Position numbers and translations under genes: made by a program. From an uncultured Lachnospiraceae bacterium (lineage in GTDB: Bacteria > Bacillota > Clostridia > Lachnospirales > Lachnospiraceae), in the NCBI GenBank assembly GCA_900315735.1, contig ONAD01000003.1, positions 1-64,000 of the forward strand: DNA of 64,000 nucleotides, read 5' to 3'. A model generated the notes under the pieces. It had not been told where the DNA came from. It made no database searches and saw only the letters and a list, made by a program, of their open reading frames with translations. Below, piece after piece: positions 44,620-54,374 of this stretch. The first letter of the stretch is position 1; each line of letters starts with the position of its first letter.

Positions 44620-45597
44620 ATGAAAACAATAGATAATGACATTAAAACGGGACAATTAAAAAACGTATATCTTTTATATGGAACGGAAGACTATCTGAAG
44701 CGGCAGTATCGTGATAAGTTAAAGCATGCACTGGTCGAACCGGATGATACTATGAATTTTTCAGCATATGAGGGAAAGGATATTAATCCAAAGGAACTGA
44801 TTGATTTATCGGAAACGTTGCCTTTCTTTAAGGAAAAACGTATGATTCTGGTGGAAAACAGTGGATTCTTTAAAAACAGCTGCGATGATCTGGCAGAATA
44901 TATGAGTCAGGTGCCGGAAACCACCTGCTTTGTCTTTGTGGAAGAGGAAGTAGACAAGCGTTCCAAATTATTTAAAGCTGCATCCAAGGCAGGAAGTGCT
45001 GTGGAATTTGAAACGCCGAAGGAAGATATGCTGGTTCGCTGGATATTGGGAAGAATCCAAAGAGAAGGAAAGAAAATCACCCAGTCGGTAATGCAGCTTT
45101 TCCTTTCTAAGACCGGTTCCGATATGGAAAACATTGATAAGGAATTGGAAAAACTGCTCTGTTATACATTGGATAAGACAGAGATTACAGCGGCAGATGT
45201 AGAAGCAATCTGTATCGGCCAGACGGAAAATAAAATCTTTGAAATGATTGATGCCATCTCTGCGAAGAACCAGAAGAGAGCATTGGACTTATATTATGAT
45301 TTACTGGCATTAAAGGAAGCACCGATGCGAATCTTATTCCTGATTGCAAGGCAGTTTCAGAATCTGCTGTTGATAAAGAGCATGTCAGCAAAGGGATATC
45401 CGGCAGTCAGCATTGCAAAGACTGCAGGAATGCCAAGCTTTGCAGTGCAGAAGAACCTTCGGCAGGCAGGAGCCTTTAAGATTGACCAGTTAAAGGAAGC
45501 CATTGAAGACTGCGGACAGGCAGAAGAAGATGTCAAGACGGGAAGAATGGCAGACCAGCTGGCGGTAGAACTTCTGATTGTAAAGTACAGTGGATGA
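44620..45597 (+). CDS. holA: DNA polymerase III, delta subunit
   Basis: A 325-residue clamp-loader subunit that opens the sliding clamp. The family pattern is visible: VYLLYGTEDYLKRQYRDKL at residues 10-28, the clamp-binding hydrophobic segment ETLPFFKEKRMILVENSGFF near 60-80, and the C-terminal collar (RILFLIARQFQNLLLIKSM). I chose ATG 44620 because the family starts near there and upstream codons lie inside the promoter. There is no ribosome binding site; the start sits at the predicted transcription start, so translation is probably leaderless. comEC-holA-rpsT is a familiar order in Firmicutes. Confidence 0.92.
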   Translation: MKTIDNDIKTGQLKNVYLLYGTEDYLKRQYRDKLKHALVEPDDTMNFSAYEGKDINPKELIDLSETLPFFKEKRMILVENSGFFKNSCDDLAEYMSQVPETTCFVFVEEEVDKRSKLFKAASKAGSAVEFETPKEDMLVRWILGRIQREGKKITQSVMQLFLSKTGSDMENIDKELEKLLCYTLDKTEITAADVEAICIGQTENKIFEMIDAISAKNQKRALDLYYDLLALKEAPMRILFLIARQFQNLLLIKSMSAKGYPAVSIAKTAGMPSFAVQKNLRQAGAFKIDQLKEAIEDCGQAEEDVKTGRMADQLAVELLIVKYSG

Positions 45598-45617
45598 GGG
45601 TAGGTTTTAAGGCATAA

Positions 45618-45657
45618 AAAAAGAACGTTTCGAATGACGGTACGAAACGTTCTTTTT
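45618..45657. terminator. Bidirectional terminator between holA and rpsT
   Basis: A perfect 15-bp stem, AAAAAGAACGTTTCG (45618-45632) with CGAAACGTTCTTTTT (45643-45657), giving U-runs on both strands. Confidence 0.93.
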
Positions 45658-45691
45658 AAATAATCTTTTATAATCTATGCTCTTCCGGCAA

Positions 45692-45955
45692 TTATGCCAT
45701 TTTGTTCACAGCTTTGTTTAAGCGTGAAATCTTTCTGGAAGAAGTGTTCTTGTGATAAACACCCTTAGTAGCAGCTTTGTTGATTTCAGATGTTGCAGCA
45801 ACTAATGCAGCAGCAGCAGCCTCTTTATCGTTTGCAGCGATTGCAGCGTCTACTTTCTTAATAGATGTTTTAACTTTTGATCTAATAGCCTTGTTTCTAT
45901 CAGCTTTGGTCTGATTTACAAGAATTCTTTTCTTAGCAGATTTAATGTTAGCCAA
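45692..45955 (-). CDS. rpsT: Ribosomal protein S20
   Basis: An 87-residue basic protein of the small ribosomal subunit that binds 16S rRNA. The start is TTG 45955, reading as MANIKSAKKRILVNQTK, which is the standard S20 beginning; GGAGGTG lies before it. The end SSRKISRLNKAVNKMA is also typical. A TTG start is common for this gene and may aid autoregulation. It runs against holA and shares its terminator. Confidence 0.96.
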   Translation of the reverse strand: MANIKSAKKRILVNQTKADRNKAIRSKVKTSIKKVDAAIAANDKEAAAAALVAATSEINKAATKGVYHKNTSSRKISRLNKAVNKMA

Positions 45956-46043
45956 CCTGTACACCTCCAATATGATTGTTTTATTGTTTTTGGTTGTTTC
46001 ATTAAAGCCGGACACGGACGTTCTAATGTAAACATACTATGAT

Positions 46044-46072
46044 AGTTTATCCCACATATTTGCATCTGTCAA
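46044..46072 (-). promoter_or_regulatory. rpsT promoter
   Basis: On the minus strand: TTGACA (46072-46067), 17-bp spacer, TAAACT (46049-46044). Confidence 0.75.
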
Positions 46073-46134
46073 TACATATTTGGAGAAAAAATGTAAAAAA
46101 TAGTAATAAAAAATCATTTACAGGAAGTGAAGCT

Positions 46135-47082
46135 ATGTTTCAGGTAAGAACAGACCTCGCATTAGAGACGAGAGAAAAATTTGATGAAGATCATATTGAA
46201 GTAAAAGGAGTACGGGTGGATGAAGAGAGAATTTCACCGGAAATCATGATTACAAGAGTATTTATTGACACAGAAAACGGAGCAAAGGCAATGAAAAAGC
46301 CAAAGGGAACTTATATCACCATTGAAGCTTCGGACATGATGGAAGAGGATGAGGATTATCACAGAGAAGTGTCGGAGCAGCTGGCAAAAGTGATTGAAAC
46401 CATGCTGCCGGGGAAAAAAGAAGAACTTAAGATACTGGTAGTGGGGCTTGGTAACCGGGAAGTAACACCGGATGCATTAGGACCTTATGTAGTAGATAAT
46501 ATGATGATTACAAGACATATTATCAAGGAATATGGACAATATGCCTTTGGAAATAAGAGGGCGAGCCAGATAAGCGGAATCGTGCCGGGTGTAATGGCAC
46601 AGACCGGAATGGAATCAGGAGAAATTGTCCGGGGAGTCATAGAAGAGACGGAGCCGGATATTGTGATTGTGGTGGATGCACTGGCAGCCCGCAGTGTGAA
46701 GCGGCTGAACCGTACCATACAGATTACGGATACCGGAATCAACCCTGGCTCCGGTGTGGGCAATCACAGACATGCCATTAATAAAGAAAGCATGGGAATC
46801 CCGGTAATTGCAATAGGAATCCCTACCGTAGTAGATGCCGCTACGATTGTTTCAGATACCATGAGTGACTTAATCGGAGCCATGCGGGAGTCGGCACAGC
46901 TAAAAAGCGTGGGAAACGGTCTGGCAAGTCTGGATGAAATTGAAAAACACGAACTGGCAAGAGAACTGTTATCCCCGCATTTGAATGCAATGTTTGTAAC
47001 GCCAAAAGATATTGATGAAGCGGTAAAACGGCTGAGCTATACCATATCCGAGGGACTGAATCTGGCATTTTCGGCGTTCTAA
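46135..47082 (+). CDS. gpr: Germination protease GPR
   Basis: A 315-residue spore protease starting at ATG 46135 (CAGGAAGTG before it). GPR degrades small acid-soluble proteins at germination; it is made as a zymogen in the forespore. The opening FQVRTDLALETREKF contains the family cleavage region. VVGLGNREVTPDALGP near residue 102, GIVPGVMAQTGMES and NPGSGVGNHRHAINKESMGIPV are further signatures. It should be under forespore sigma-G control; I could not identify a convincing sigma-G promoter. spoIIP follows 60 bases later, the usual order. Confidence 0.95.
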   Translation: MFQVRTDLALETREKFDEDHIEVKGVRVDEERISPEIMITRVFIDTENGAKAMKKPKGTYITIEASDMMEEDEDYHREVSEQLAKVIETMLPGKKEELKILVVGLGNREVTPDALGPYVVDNMMITRHIIKEYGQYAFGNKRASQISGIVPGVMAQTGMESGEIVRGVIEETEPDIVIVVDALAARSVKRLNRTIQITDTGINPGSGVGNHRHAINKESMGIPVIAIGIPTVVDAATIVSDTMSDLIGAMRESAQLKSVGNGLASLDEIEKHELARELLSPHLNAMFVTPKDIDEAVKRLSYTISEGLNLAFSAF

Positions 47083-47142
47083 AGAAGAAAAAGCCGCATA
47101 GAATATAGTGTTTGCTATGGCAGAACAGGAGGTGCTGGCAGC

Positions 47143-48456
47143 ATGAGAGTCTATGGGCGAAGATATCAGGGCAAAACAGAATCAGTCAGAAAACGGAAAA
47201 AATGGTACAGGCAGTCAGTTCTTGCACTTTTTTTGCTATATGTATTTTTTCTGATGATGAAAGCAGGAACCGGAAAGGAAACGCTGGCAAAAAGATTTTT
47301 TTCCTATATGCAAAATGAGATATCCATGTCCATGACCAGACAATATATTCCATCAGTTACCTATATGGCAGAGGGCAGGCAGGAACAGACTTTAAGTGAG
47401 CTTCTGCTTGAGAAAGTGACAGACCAGATACCACTTATAGGCTATGCGGACACCATAAAGACTTATGATACAGCAATTGAGAGCACTCTTTCGGAAGAAG
47501 AGATTATTGCACTGGAAGGAAAAGACGAAGCGGCAGTGGAGGCACAGCAGATGGCAGAGGCAGCCAGCCGTGAAAATGAAAATTGTATTGTGGCAGAAAT
47601 GGAGCAGGAAAATGCACAGGCAGGAGCTGATGCAGTGACAGAAGCAGCGGAGCAGCCGGCAGTGGTGGATGATGCTGCAGTCAGTCCCCAGCCATTAGTA
47701 GAGATTCCGAGAGAAAAATTAAATGACTTTGATTATCTGATTCAGAATTTTTATCAGGTGGATAATACAACAACCATCAACAGCAGCCAGCTGAATGCGG
47801 AAGAATTATTAAATATGGATTTAACCATGAAAACACCGGCAGACCAGCCGCAGATTCTGATTTATCATACCCATTCCCAGGAAATGTTTGCGGATTCCGA
47901 CCCTAATGATGTAATGACAGGCGTTATGGGAACCGGGGAGTATCTTACCAGTCTTTTGCAGGAAAAATATGGATTTCAGGTCATACATCATATGGGACAG
48001 TATGATGTGGGAGACAGAGATCATGCCTATGCCAATGCGGAAGGCCCCATTGAGCAGCTTTTAGCGGAGAATCCAAGCATAGAAGTGATGATAGATTTAC
48101 ATCGTGACGCAGTGGATAAGCATATGGTACGGGAGGTAAATGGTGTACAGATGGCACCGATTATGTTCTTTAACGGATTGAGCCGGACTAAGGCATTGGG
48201 AGACATTTCTTATCTCAATAATCCGAACCTTACCGGAAATCTTGCTTTTTCCCTGCAAATGCAGATTGCTGCGGCAGAGTATTATCCGAATCTGACAAGA
48301 CCGATTTACTTAAAAGGTTACCGGTATAATATGCATTTTAAAGAAAAATATCTTTTGATCGAAATGGGCTCCTATACCAATACCCAGGAGGAGGCGCGTA
48401 ATGCCATGGTTCCATTGGCGGATCTTTTGAATAAGGTACTGCATGGAGAAAATTAG
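47143..48456 (+). CDS. spoIIP: Stage II sporulation protein P
   Basis: A 437-residue peptidoglycan amidase/endopeptidase of the engulfment complex (SpoIID-SpoIIM-SpoIIP). A membrane anchor lies at about residues 26-42 (VLALFLLYVFFLMMKAG). An Ala/Glu-rich linker (about 130-185) leads to the catalytic domain, with PQILIYHTHSQEMFAD near 245 and MIDLHRDAVDKH near 328. Further family blocks are NPNLTGNLAFSLQMQ and LLIEMGSYTNTQEEARN. AGGAGGTG precedes the ATG. Together with gpr it shows a sporulating organism. Confidence 0.95.
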   Translation: MRVYGRRYQGKTESVRKRKKWYRQSVLALFLLYVFFLMMKAGTGKETLAKRFFSYMQNEISMSMTRQYIPSVTYMAEGRQEQTLSELLLEKVTDQIPLIGYADTIKTYDTAIESTLSEEEIIALEGKDEAAVEAQQMAEAASRENENCIVAEMEQENAQAGADAVTEAAEQPAVVDDAAVSPQPLVEIPREKLNDFDYLIQNFYQVDNTTTINSSQLNAEELLNMDLTMKTPADQPQILIYHTHSQEMFADSDPNDVMTGVMGTGEYLTSLLQEKYGFQVIHHMGQYDVGDRDHAYANAEGPIEQLLAENPSIEVMIDLHRDAVDKHMVREVNGVQMAPIMFFNGLSRTKALGDISYLNNPNLTGNLAFSLQMQIAAAEYYPNLTRPIYLKGYRYNMHFKEKYLLIEMGSYTNTQEEARNAMVPLADLLNKVLHGEN

Positions 48457-48505
48457 AAAAATTTATTTCGTAATGAAAATGTAATAACTTTTTCTGAAAA
48501 ACACA

Positions 48506-48533
48506 TTGAAATCACTTTGATTTCTTATATAAT
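48506..48533 (+). promoter_or_regulatory. Promoter for the MBOAT gene
   Basis: TTGAAA (48506-48511), 16-bp spacer, TATAAT (48528-48533). Confidence 0.7.
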
Positions 48534-48574
48534 AAAAGGGATGTGTAAAATAAAACGAAAGATATGGGGTTATC

Positions 48575-49909
48575 ATGGAATTTTCAAGCTTAGAATTTTT
48601 ATTTCGGTTTTTGCCGATTTTTCTTATTATATATTATCTGGTACCGGTAAAATTTAAAAATCCGGTACTTTTCTTTGGCAGTCTGGTATTCTATGCCATG
48701 GGAAGCTGGAAGGATGCACTTCTTTTGCTGTTTTCCATGAGTCTTAACTATATTCTGGTATTACTGATGGATCATATGGGACGGAAGAGCAGCAGAAATA
48801 CCATGCTTGTGGTACTGCTTTGCTATAACATCGGACTGCTGTGTATATTTAAGTATACCAGACTGGCACTCCCGCTTGGAATCAGCTTTTATACCTTTAC
48901 CATGCTTTCTTATGTGCTGGATGTCTATAAGAAGAAAACAGCGGCTTTAAATGATTATCTGGAATATGGAACTTATATCCTGCTGTTTCCAAAATTGATA
49001 TCCGGACCGATTGCCCAGTTTGGCAATATGGCAGAACAGTTAAAGAAGCATCCAATCCGTCTGGAAAAAATAGAACATGGACTGAGCATGTTTATTCTTG
49101 GAATGGGATATAAAGTAATTATTGCAAATCATCTTGCAATTCTCTGGCGGGATATACAGGGAATCGGTTTTGACAGTATTTCAACACCGTTAGCATGGAT
49201 GGGAGCATTCGGTTATTCTGCGCAATTGTTCTTTGATTTCCAGGGATATTCCCTGATGGCAATCGGAATCGGAGAGATGTTAGGCTTTGATTTGCCGAAG
49301 AACTTTGACCATCCGTACCGTTCAAAGACAGTATCCGAGTTTTACCGCCGGTGGCATATTACACTGGGAAGATGGTTCCGTGATTATTTATACATTCCAC
49401 TGGGGGGCAACCGGAAAGGAAATGCGTGGACATTTTTCAATCTGCTGATTGTCTGGGTTATAACCGGAATGTGGCATGGTTCTACGATTAATTTCCCATT
49501 ATGGGGACTGGTTTTATTTGTATTTATCGCATTGGAACGCTTTGTAATCCGGGATTTCTTAGAAAAACATGGCTGGCTGGCACACCTTTATATCTGGTTT
49601 GTGATTCCGCTGACCTGGGTGATATTTGCCATTACAAAGTTGTCTGATTTGAAAGTATATTTTGCAAGACTGTTTCCGTTCTTTGGAACCGGAATCGCAG
49701 TCAATGCCGGAGATTATCTGAAATATGGCAGAACCTATGGCTTATTCTTCCTGTTAGCATTTGTGGTATCACTTCCTTTCATGGACAGAATATGGAAGAA
49801 ATGCTGGAAGAAGTGGTGGATGAAAGCAATTTTATTTGCTGTATTATGGATTTGTATTTATCAGATTGCAAATGGACTGAACAATCCGTTTATGTACTTT
49901 AGTTTTTAA
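48575..49909 (+). CDS. MBOAT-family O-acyltransferase
   Basis: A 444-residue multi-pass membrane protein of the AlgI/DltB class. SSLEFLFRFLPIFLIIYYLVP opens the protein as in AlgI. LPLGISFYTFTMLSYVLDVYK, the PLGGNRKG loop near residue 275, and the catalytic His in TGMWHGSTINF near residue 309 are family marks. It would pass acetyl or another acyl group across the membrane to an outside acceptor. The next gene, an exported SGNH-type hydrolase 12 bases away, is the likely partner that places the group on a surface polymer. The polymer is unknown. Confidence 0.92.
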   Translation: MEFSSLEFLFRFLPIFLIIYYLVPVKFKNPVLFFGSLVFYAMGSWKDALLLLFSMSLNYILVLLMDHMGRKSSRNTMLVVLLCYNIGLLCIFKYTRLALPLGISFYTFTMLSYVLDVYKKKTAALNDYLEYGTYILLFPKLISGPIAQFGNMAEQLKKHPIRLEKIEHGLSMFILGMGYKVIIANHLAILWRDIQGIGFDSISTPLAWMGAFGYSAQLFFDFQGYSLMAIGIGEMLGFDLPKNFDHPYRSKTVSEFYRRWHITLGRWFRDYLYIPLGGNRKGNAWTFFNLLIVWVITGMWHGSTINFPLWGLVLFVFIALERFVIRDFLEKHGWLAHLYIWFVIPLTWVIFAITKLSDLKVYFARLFPFFGTGIAVNAGDYLKYGRTYGLFFLLAFVVSLPFMDRIWKKCWKKWWMKAILFAVLWICIYQIANGLNNPFMYFSF

Positions 49910-49921
49910 TGGGAGGCTGCC

Positions 49922-50809
49922 ATGAAAAAATGGAAAAAATGTCCGCTTCTTATTGTTACGGCAATCAGTATGCTGCTGGTGAGCGGCGTTGCTTTAGCCG
50001 GAACAAGAGGCGCATATAAAGAGTATAATAAGGACTGGCCGAAGGTGCCGGCAGTGGCTGGTATGATGCAGGCATCCAAAGAAGGTATTCTGCCTTGGGA
50101 TAAGGTGGAACCGGAGGAAGATTTGGAAAGCGTATATGCTGACAAAGAGGAACCGGCAACGGAAGAGGCAACAGAAGCAGTTGCGGATACCGAAGCGGAA
50201 GAGGATAAGACATATGAATTTACCGATGTAACCCAGGATTATTTTGATGATGCGGTATTTATCGGAGATTCCAGAACCGTAGGATTAAGAGATTATGGCG
50301 GCTGGGATAATGCGACCTTTTATGCCAGCATCGGACTTACGGTATATGATATGTTTGATACGCCGATTGTAGAGGAAAACGGCACAAAGATTACCGTTGA
50401 GGAAGCATTGAGCGAGCACCAGTTTGGAAAAGTCTATCTGATGATTGGAATTAACGAAATGGGAACCGGTACGGTGGACAGCTTCATGAAAGCATATGAG
50501 GAAGCAGTCAATCATATCCGGGAGCTTCAGCCGGATGCACTGATTTTCTTGCAGGGCATCATGTATGTGAAGCAGGAGAAGTCAGAGACCGACCCGATTT
50601 TTAACAATCCGGCAATCAAAGAACGGAATGACAGAATTGCAATGCTTGCAAATAATCATGATATATTTTATATTGATGTAAATGAAGTTGTAACGGATGA
50701 AACAGGAAATCTGAATCCGGAATATACCTATGATGAGATTCACCTGCTGGGAAAATATTATTCCCTGTGGACGGATTTCCTTTTGAAACATGGAATAAAG
50801 AAGGAGTAA
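49922..50809 (+). CDS. Exported SGNH/GDSL-type hydrolase or acyltransferase
   Basis: A 295-residue protein with an N-terminal membrane/signal segment ([18 protein letters not shown]) and an acidic linker rich in Glu/Ala (about 60-100). The SGNH domain shows [15 protein letters not shown] (nucleophile Ser near residue 121), MIGINEMG with the block III Asn, and [10 protein letters not shown] with the Asp/His pair. It probably works outside the cell with the MBOAT protein before it, as in AlgI-AlgX and PatA-PatB type systems. AGGCTGCC and a short gap precede the ATG. Confidence 0.85.
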   Translation: MKKWKKCPLLIVTAISMLLVSGVALAGTRGAYKEYNKDWPKVPAVAGMMQASKEGILPWDKVEPEEDLESVYADKEEPATEEATEAVADTEAEEDKTYEFTDVTQDYFDDAVFIGDSRTVGLRDYGGWDNATFYASIGLTVYDMFDTPIVEENGTKITVEEALSEHQFGKVYLMIGINEMGTGTVDSFMKAYEEAVNHIRELQPDALIFLQGIMYVKQEKSETDPIFNNPAIKERNDRIAMLANNHDIFYIDVNEVVTDETGNLNPEYTYDEIHLLGKYYSLWTDFLLKHGIKKE

Positions 50810-50813
50810 ATAT

Positions 50814-52625
50814 ATGTCAATTGACCAGAGTAAGATTCGTAACTTTTGTATCATTGCCCATATTGATCATGGCAAATCAACCCTTGCAGATAGAATTATC
50901 GAGATGACAGGACTTCTGACCAGCCGTGAAATGCAGGCACAGGTCTTAGATAATATGGATTTGGAGCGGGAACGTGGAATTACCATTAAGTCCCAGGCGG
51001 TCCGTATTGTATACCATGCAAAGGATGGCGAAGAATATATTTTCAATCTGATTGACACACCGGGACATGTGGACTTTACTTATGAGGTTTCAAGAAGTCT
51101 TGCTGCCTGTGATGGCGCAGTGTTGGTAGTAGATGCGGCGCAGGGTATCGAAGCACAGACCCTTGCCAATGTATATCTGGCATTGGACCATGATCTGGAA
51201 GTGATTCCGGTGATTAATAAAATTGATCTGCCAAGTGCAAGACCGGAAGAAGTAGTAGAAGAAATTGAAGATGTCATCGGAATCGAGGCACAGGATGCAC
51301 CGCGGATTTCCGCAAAAACCGGCTTGAATGTAGAAGAAGTATTAGAGCAGATTGTGCATAAGCTGCCGGCACCTAAAGGCGATGCCAAGGCTCCGCTTCA
51401 GGCGTTGATTTTTGACTCTGTTTATGATGCGTATAAAGGTGTTATTGTATTCTGCAGAATCCGGGAAGGTTCCGTAAAACCGGGGACAACCATCCGCATG
51501 ATGGCAACCGGAGCAGAAGCAGATGTTGTAGAAGTGGGATATTTTGGAGCCGGACAGTTCATTCCATGTGATGAGCTAGAAGCCGGAATGGTAGGTTATA
51601 TTACCGCCAGCCTTAAGAATGTGAAAGAAACCCGTGTGGGTGATACCATAACAGAAGCAAAGCGTCCATGCGCCGAGCCGCTGCCTGGATATAAGAAAGT
51701 CAATCCGATGGTATACTGTGGATTATATCCAGCAGATGGAGCTAAATATCCGGATCTTCGTGATGCTTTGGAAAAATTGCAGTTAAACGATGCAGCTTTA
51801 CAGTTTGAACCGGAGACTTCCATTGCATTAGGATTTGGTTTCCGTTGCGGATTCTTAGGACTGCTTCACTTAGAAGTCATTCAGGAACGCTTAGAGAGAG
51901 AATTTAATCTTGATTTAGTAACAACAGCACCAGGTGTTGTATACCGGGTACATAAGACCGATGGTACCATGATAGAACTGACCAACCCATCCAATCTTCC
52001 GGATCCATCCGAAATCGAATATATGGAAGAGCCGATGGTTGCAGCAGAAATTATGGTAACATCCGAATATGTAGGAGCCATTATGGACTTGTGCCAGGAA
52101 CGCCGTGGTGTCTATAAGAGCATGGAATATATTGAACAGACCCGTGCCGTGATTAAATATGACCTTCCGTTAAATGAAATTATCTATGATTTCTTTGATG
52201 CATTGAAATCCCGTTCTAAGGGATATGCATCCTTTGACTATGAGATGAAGGGGTATGAGCAGTCAGAACTTGTGAAGCTGGATATTCTTATTAATAAAGA
52301 AGAAGTGGATGCCCTTTCTTTCATTGTATTTAAAGATACCGCCTATGAGCGTGGAAGAAAGATGTGCGAGAAGTTAAAGGAAGAGATTCCGAGACACCTA
52401 TTCGAAATCCCAATTCAGGCAGCCGTTGGAAGCAAGGTAATTGCCCGTGAGACAGTAAAGGCAATGAGAAAAGACGTGCTGGCAAAATGTTACGGTGGTG
52501 ACATCAGCCGTAAGCGTAAACTGTTGGAGAAACAGAAGGAAGGTAAGAAACGTATGCGTCAGGTGGGAAATGTAGAGATTCCACAGGAGGCATTTATGAG
52601 TGTACTGAAGTTAGATGAGAAATAG
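50814..52625 (+). CDS. lepA: Elongation factor 4 (back-translocase LepA)
   Basis: A 603-residue translational GTPase. G1 is [13 protein letters not shown] (residues 15-27), G3 DTPGHVDF near 83, G4 NKIDLP near 137, and G5 SAKTGLNV near 167. The LepA-specific C-terminal domain ends with [24 protein letters not shown]. It acts on stalled or mispositioned ribosomes and affects initiation. AAGGAG lies before the ATG, which comes 4 bases after the previous gene. It runs on to hemW, a very common gene order in Firmicutes. Confidence 0.97.
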   Translation: MSIDQSKIRNFCIIAHIDHGKSTLADRIIEMTGLLTSREMQAQVLDNMDLERERGITIKSQAVRIVYHAKDGEEYIFNLIDTPGHVDFTYEVSRSLAACDGAVLVVDAAQGIEAQTLANVYLALDHDLEVIPVINKIDLPSARPEEVVEEIEDVIGIEAQDAPRISAKTGLNVEEVLEQIVHKLPAPKGDAKAPLQALIFDSVYDAYKGVIVFCRIREGSVKPGTTIRMMATGAEADVVEVGYFGAGQFIPCDELEAGMVGYITASLKNVKETRVGDTITEAKRPCAEPLPGYKKVNPMVYCGLYPADGAKYPDLRDALEKLQLNDAALQFEPETSIALGFGFRCGFLGLLHLEVIQERLEREFNLDLVTTAPGVVYRVHKTDGTMIELTNPSNLPDPSEIEYMEEPMVAAEIMVTSEYVGAIMDLCQERRGVYKSMEYIEQTRAVIKYDLPLNEIIYDFFDALKSRSKGYASFDYEMKGYEQSELVKLDILINKEEVDALSFIVFKDTAYERGRKMCEKLKEEIPRHLFEIPIQAAVGSKVIARETVKAMRKDVLAKCYGGDISRKRKLLEKQKEGKKRMRQVGNVEIPQEAFMSVLKLDEK

Positions 52626-52635
52626 GAGAACACAG

Positions 52636-53823
52636 ATGGAGCTTTATGTGCATATTCCTTTTTGTGTAAGAAAATGTGAATACTGTGATTTCTTATCAGC
52701 ACCTGCGGACGAGCGGTTACAAAACCGCTACGTAGGTGCTCTTTTGCATGAAATCAGATATTATGGGCAGGCGATGGGACGTCCGGCTCTTTCTACTATA
52801 TATATAGGAGGAGGAACACCGTCTCTTTTGGCACCGGAATATATCGCACTTTTGTTAAAACAGATTCAGGTAAGCTTTGCGGTAGAAGCAGATGCAGAAA
52901 TTACCATAGAATGTAATCCCGGAACTTTAAATGAAGAAAAACTTCTTACCTATAAAGAAGTGGGAATTAACCGCCTCAGCATGGGATTGCAGTCTACCTT
53001 TGATGATGAATTAAAGATATTGGGAAGAATCCATACTTACCGGCAGTTCTTAGAGAATTATGAATGTGCCAGAAGATGTGGCTTTGAAAATATCAACATT
53101 GATTTGATGAGTGCCCTGCCTTATCAGAGCACGGAGAAATTTGTCACCAGCTTAAAGCGCGTTATTGCATTAAAACCGGAGCATATTTCAGCCTATTCCC
53201 TGATTATCGAAAAGGGAACGCCATTCTATGAAAAATATAAATTCGAAGCAGTACTCCGGGAAGCCGGAAAGCCGACAGAGCATCTGCCATCAGAAGAGAC
53301 GGAGTATGAAATTTATAAAAAGACCCAGGAGATTCTTGCAGAGGCAGGCTATGAGCATTATGAAGTATCCAATTATGCGAAGCCGGGGAAAGAAGCAAGA
53401 CATAATATCGGATACTGGAAGCGTGTGCCGTATCTTGGCGTAGGACTTGGCGCAGCTTCACTGATTGGAGAAGTACGCTACAGTAATATAAGAGAAATCG
53501 AAGCTTATATCAAAGCATGCGGAAACATCTTGGCGCAGGAAATAGATGGAGTACCGGCATTGAATCTCCATGAGAGTGCAGATGAAATCAGCCGCCATGC
53601 CCAGATGGAAGAATTCATGTTCTTAGGACTGCGTATGTTAAAAGGAGTCACCAGAGCAGAATTCAAAGAAACCTTTGGTGTGGAAATCGAAGCAGTATAT
53701 GGCGAAGTCTTAAACCGGCTTCAGGAAGAGGACTTAATCGAGAAAAAAGCCGGCGTTATAAAGCTCAGTGACCATGGCATGGACATCAGCAACTATGTAC
53801 TTGCACAGTTCCTGCTGGATTAA
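52636..53823 (+). CDS. hemW: Radical SAM heme chaperone HemW
   Basis: A 395-residue radical SAM protein starting at ATG 52636 with TAGGAG upstream. HIPFCVRKCEYCDF (residues 5-18) holds the Cys-x3-Cys-x2-Cys that binds the [4Fe-4S] cluster and SAM. IYIGGGTPSLL near residue 55 and GLQSTFDDELKILGRIH near 115 follow. The C-terminal HemN domain (EEFMFLGLRMLKGV) is present. HemW proteins deliver heme and are often mislabelled as coproporphyrinogen oxidase (HemN). The gene order lepA-hemW-hrcA is typical. Confidence 0.92.
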   Translation: MELYVHIPFCVRKCEYCDFLSAPADERLQNRYVGALLHEIRYYGQAMGRPALSTIYIGGGTPSLLAPEYIALLLKQIQVSFAVEADAEITIECNPGTLNEEKLLTYKEVGINRLSMGLQSTFDDELKILGRIHTYRQFLENYECARRCGFENINIDLMSALPYQSTEKFVTSLKRVIALKPEHISAYSLIIEKGTPFYEKYKFEAVLREAGKPTEHLPSEETEYEIYKKTQEILAEAGYEHYEVSNYAKPGKEARHNIGYWKRVPYLGVGLGAASLIGEVRYSNIREIEAYIKACGNILAQEIDGVPALNLHESADEISRHAQMEEFMFLGLRMLKGVTRAEFKETFGVEIEAVYGEVLNRLQEEDLIEKKAGVIKLSDHGMDISNYVLAQFLLD

Positions 53824-53931
53824 GAAGTGCGGTGCTGAAAAGCATTGAATCAGAACAGAACTAAATCAGAACTGAATCATGATGGCACTGAACCACAATA
53901 GCACTGAAATAGAAATCCATATTATAGTGGA

Positions 53932-54181
53932 ATACTTATACCATAAAAAATACGGACGATTCCATCTTACCGGTCCGATTACATACTTTCTTAGAGACAT
54001 CTGGATTTTCTTAGAAATCCCAGGCAATGGCTGCACAGGGAAGTGCAGACAAGGTGCAATGGAGCATGGATGCGACTTTGCACCGCTTGCCGGGAACAAC
54101 ACATCTACCCCGGAAAATCCTGCTGTCTCTTAGAAAGCATGTACGGACCGATAAGATAGAATCGTCTATTTTTATAAGTAT
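53932..54181. repeat. 250-bp imperfect fold-back between hemW and hrcA
   Basis: A second long inverted repeat. Matching blocks: 53932-53939 with 54174-54181 (8/8); 53955-53977 with 54144-54166 (21/23); 53981-53999 with 54124-54142 (17/19). The middle contains smaller hairpins, such as CTGCAC/GTGCAG near 54030 and GGTGCAA/TTTGCACC between about 54053 and 54085. It fills most of the hemW-hrcA gap, upstream of the hrcA promoter. The preceding stretch 53824-53931 has short imperfect repeats of CAGAACTGAATC type and nothing else recognised. No protein is supported. Confidence 0.8.
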
Positions 54182-54235
54182 ATTTCTTAACAATTGGAAA
54201 CAAATCTAAAGAAAAAATAAAATTATAAAATGCTG

Positions 54236-54264
54236 TTGACAAAAAAATCGAATGGTGCTATCTT
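54236..54264 (+). promoter_or_regulatory. Promoter of the hrcA-grpE-dnaK-dnaJ operon
   Basis: TTGACA (54236-54241), 17-bp spacer, TATCTT (54259-54264). Confidence 0.85.
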
Positions 54265-54277
54265 AAGTACATAGAAA

Positions 54278-54304
54278 TTAGCACTCCTTCAAGTTGAGTG
54301 CTAA
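54278..54304. promoter_or_regulatory. CIRCE element (HrcA operator) upstream of hrcA
   Basis: TTAGCACTC, 9-base spacer, GAGTGCTAA; perfect. It lies just after the predicted transcription start, the usual position, so HrcA represses its own operon. Confidence 0.97.
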
Positions 54305-54374
54305 CAACAAAGAAAAAGCAGTACAAAAAGCTTTTTCAAATACCTATAAAAGTTTCATTTTCAGGAGAAAGTGA

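Noticed and set aside
46021-46134. Sigma-G promoter for gpr
   Set aside because: CATATTT-like -10 sequences occur, but no -35 at proper spacing; the clear promoter there is rpsT's on the other strand.
53879-54209. Small ORFs within the hemW-hrcA fold-back
   Set aside because: They are confined to the inverted repeat or its flank, overlap each other on both strands and lack ribosome binding sites.
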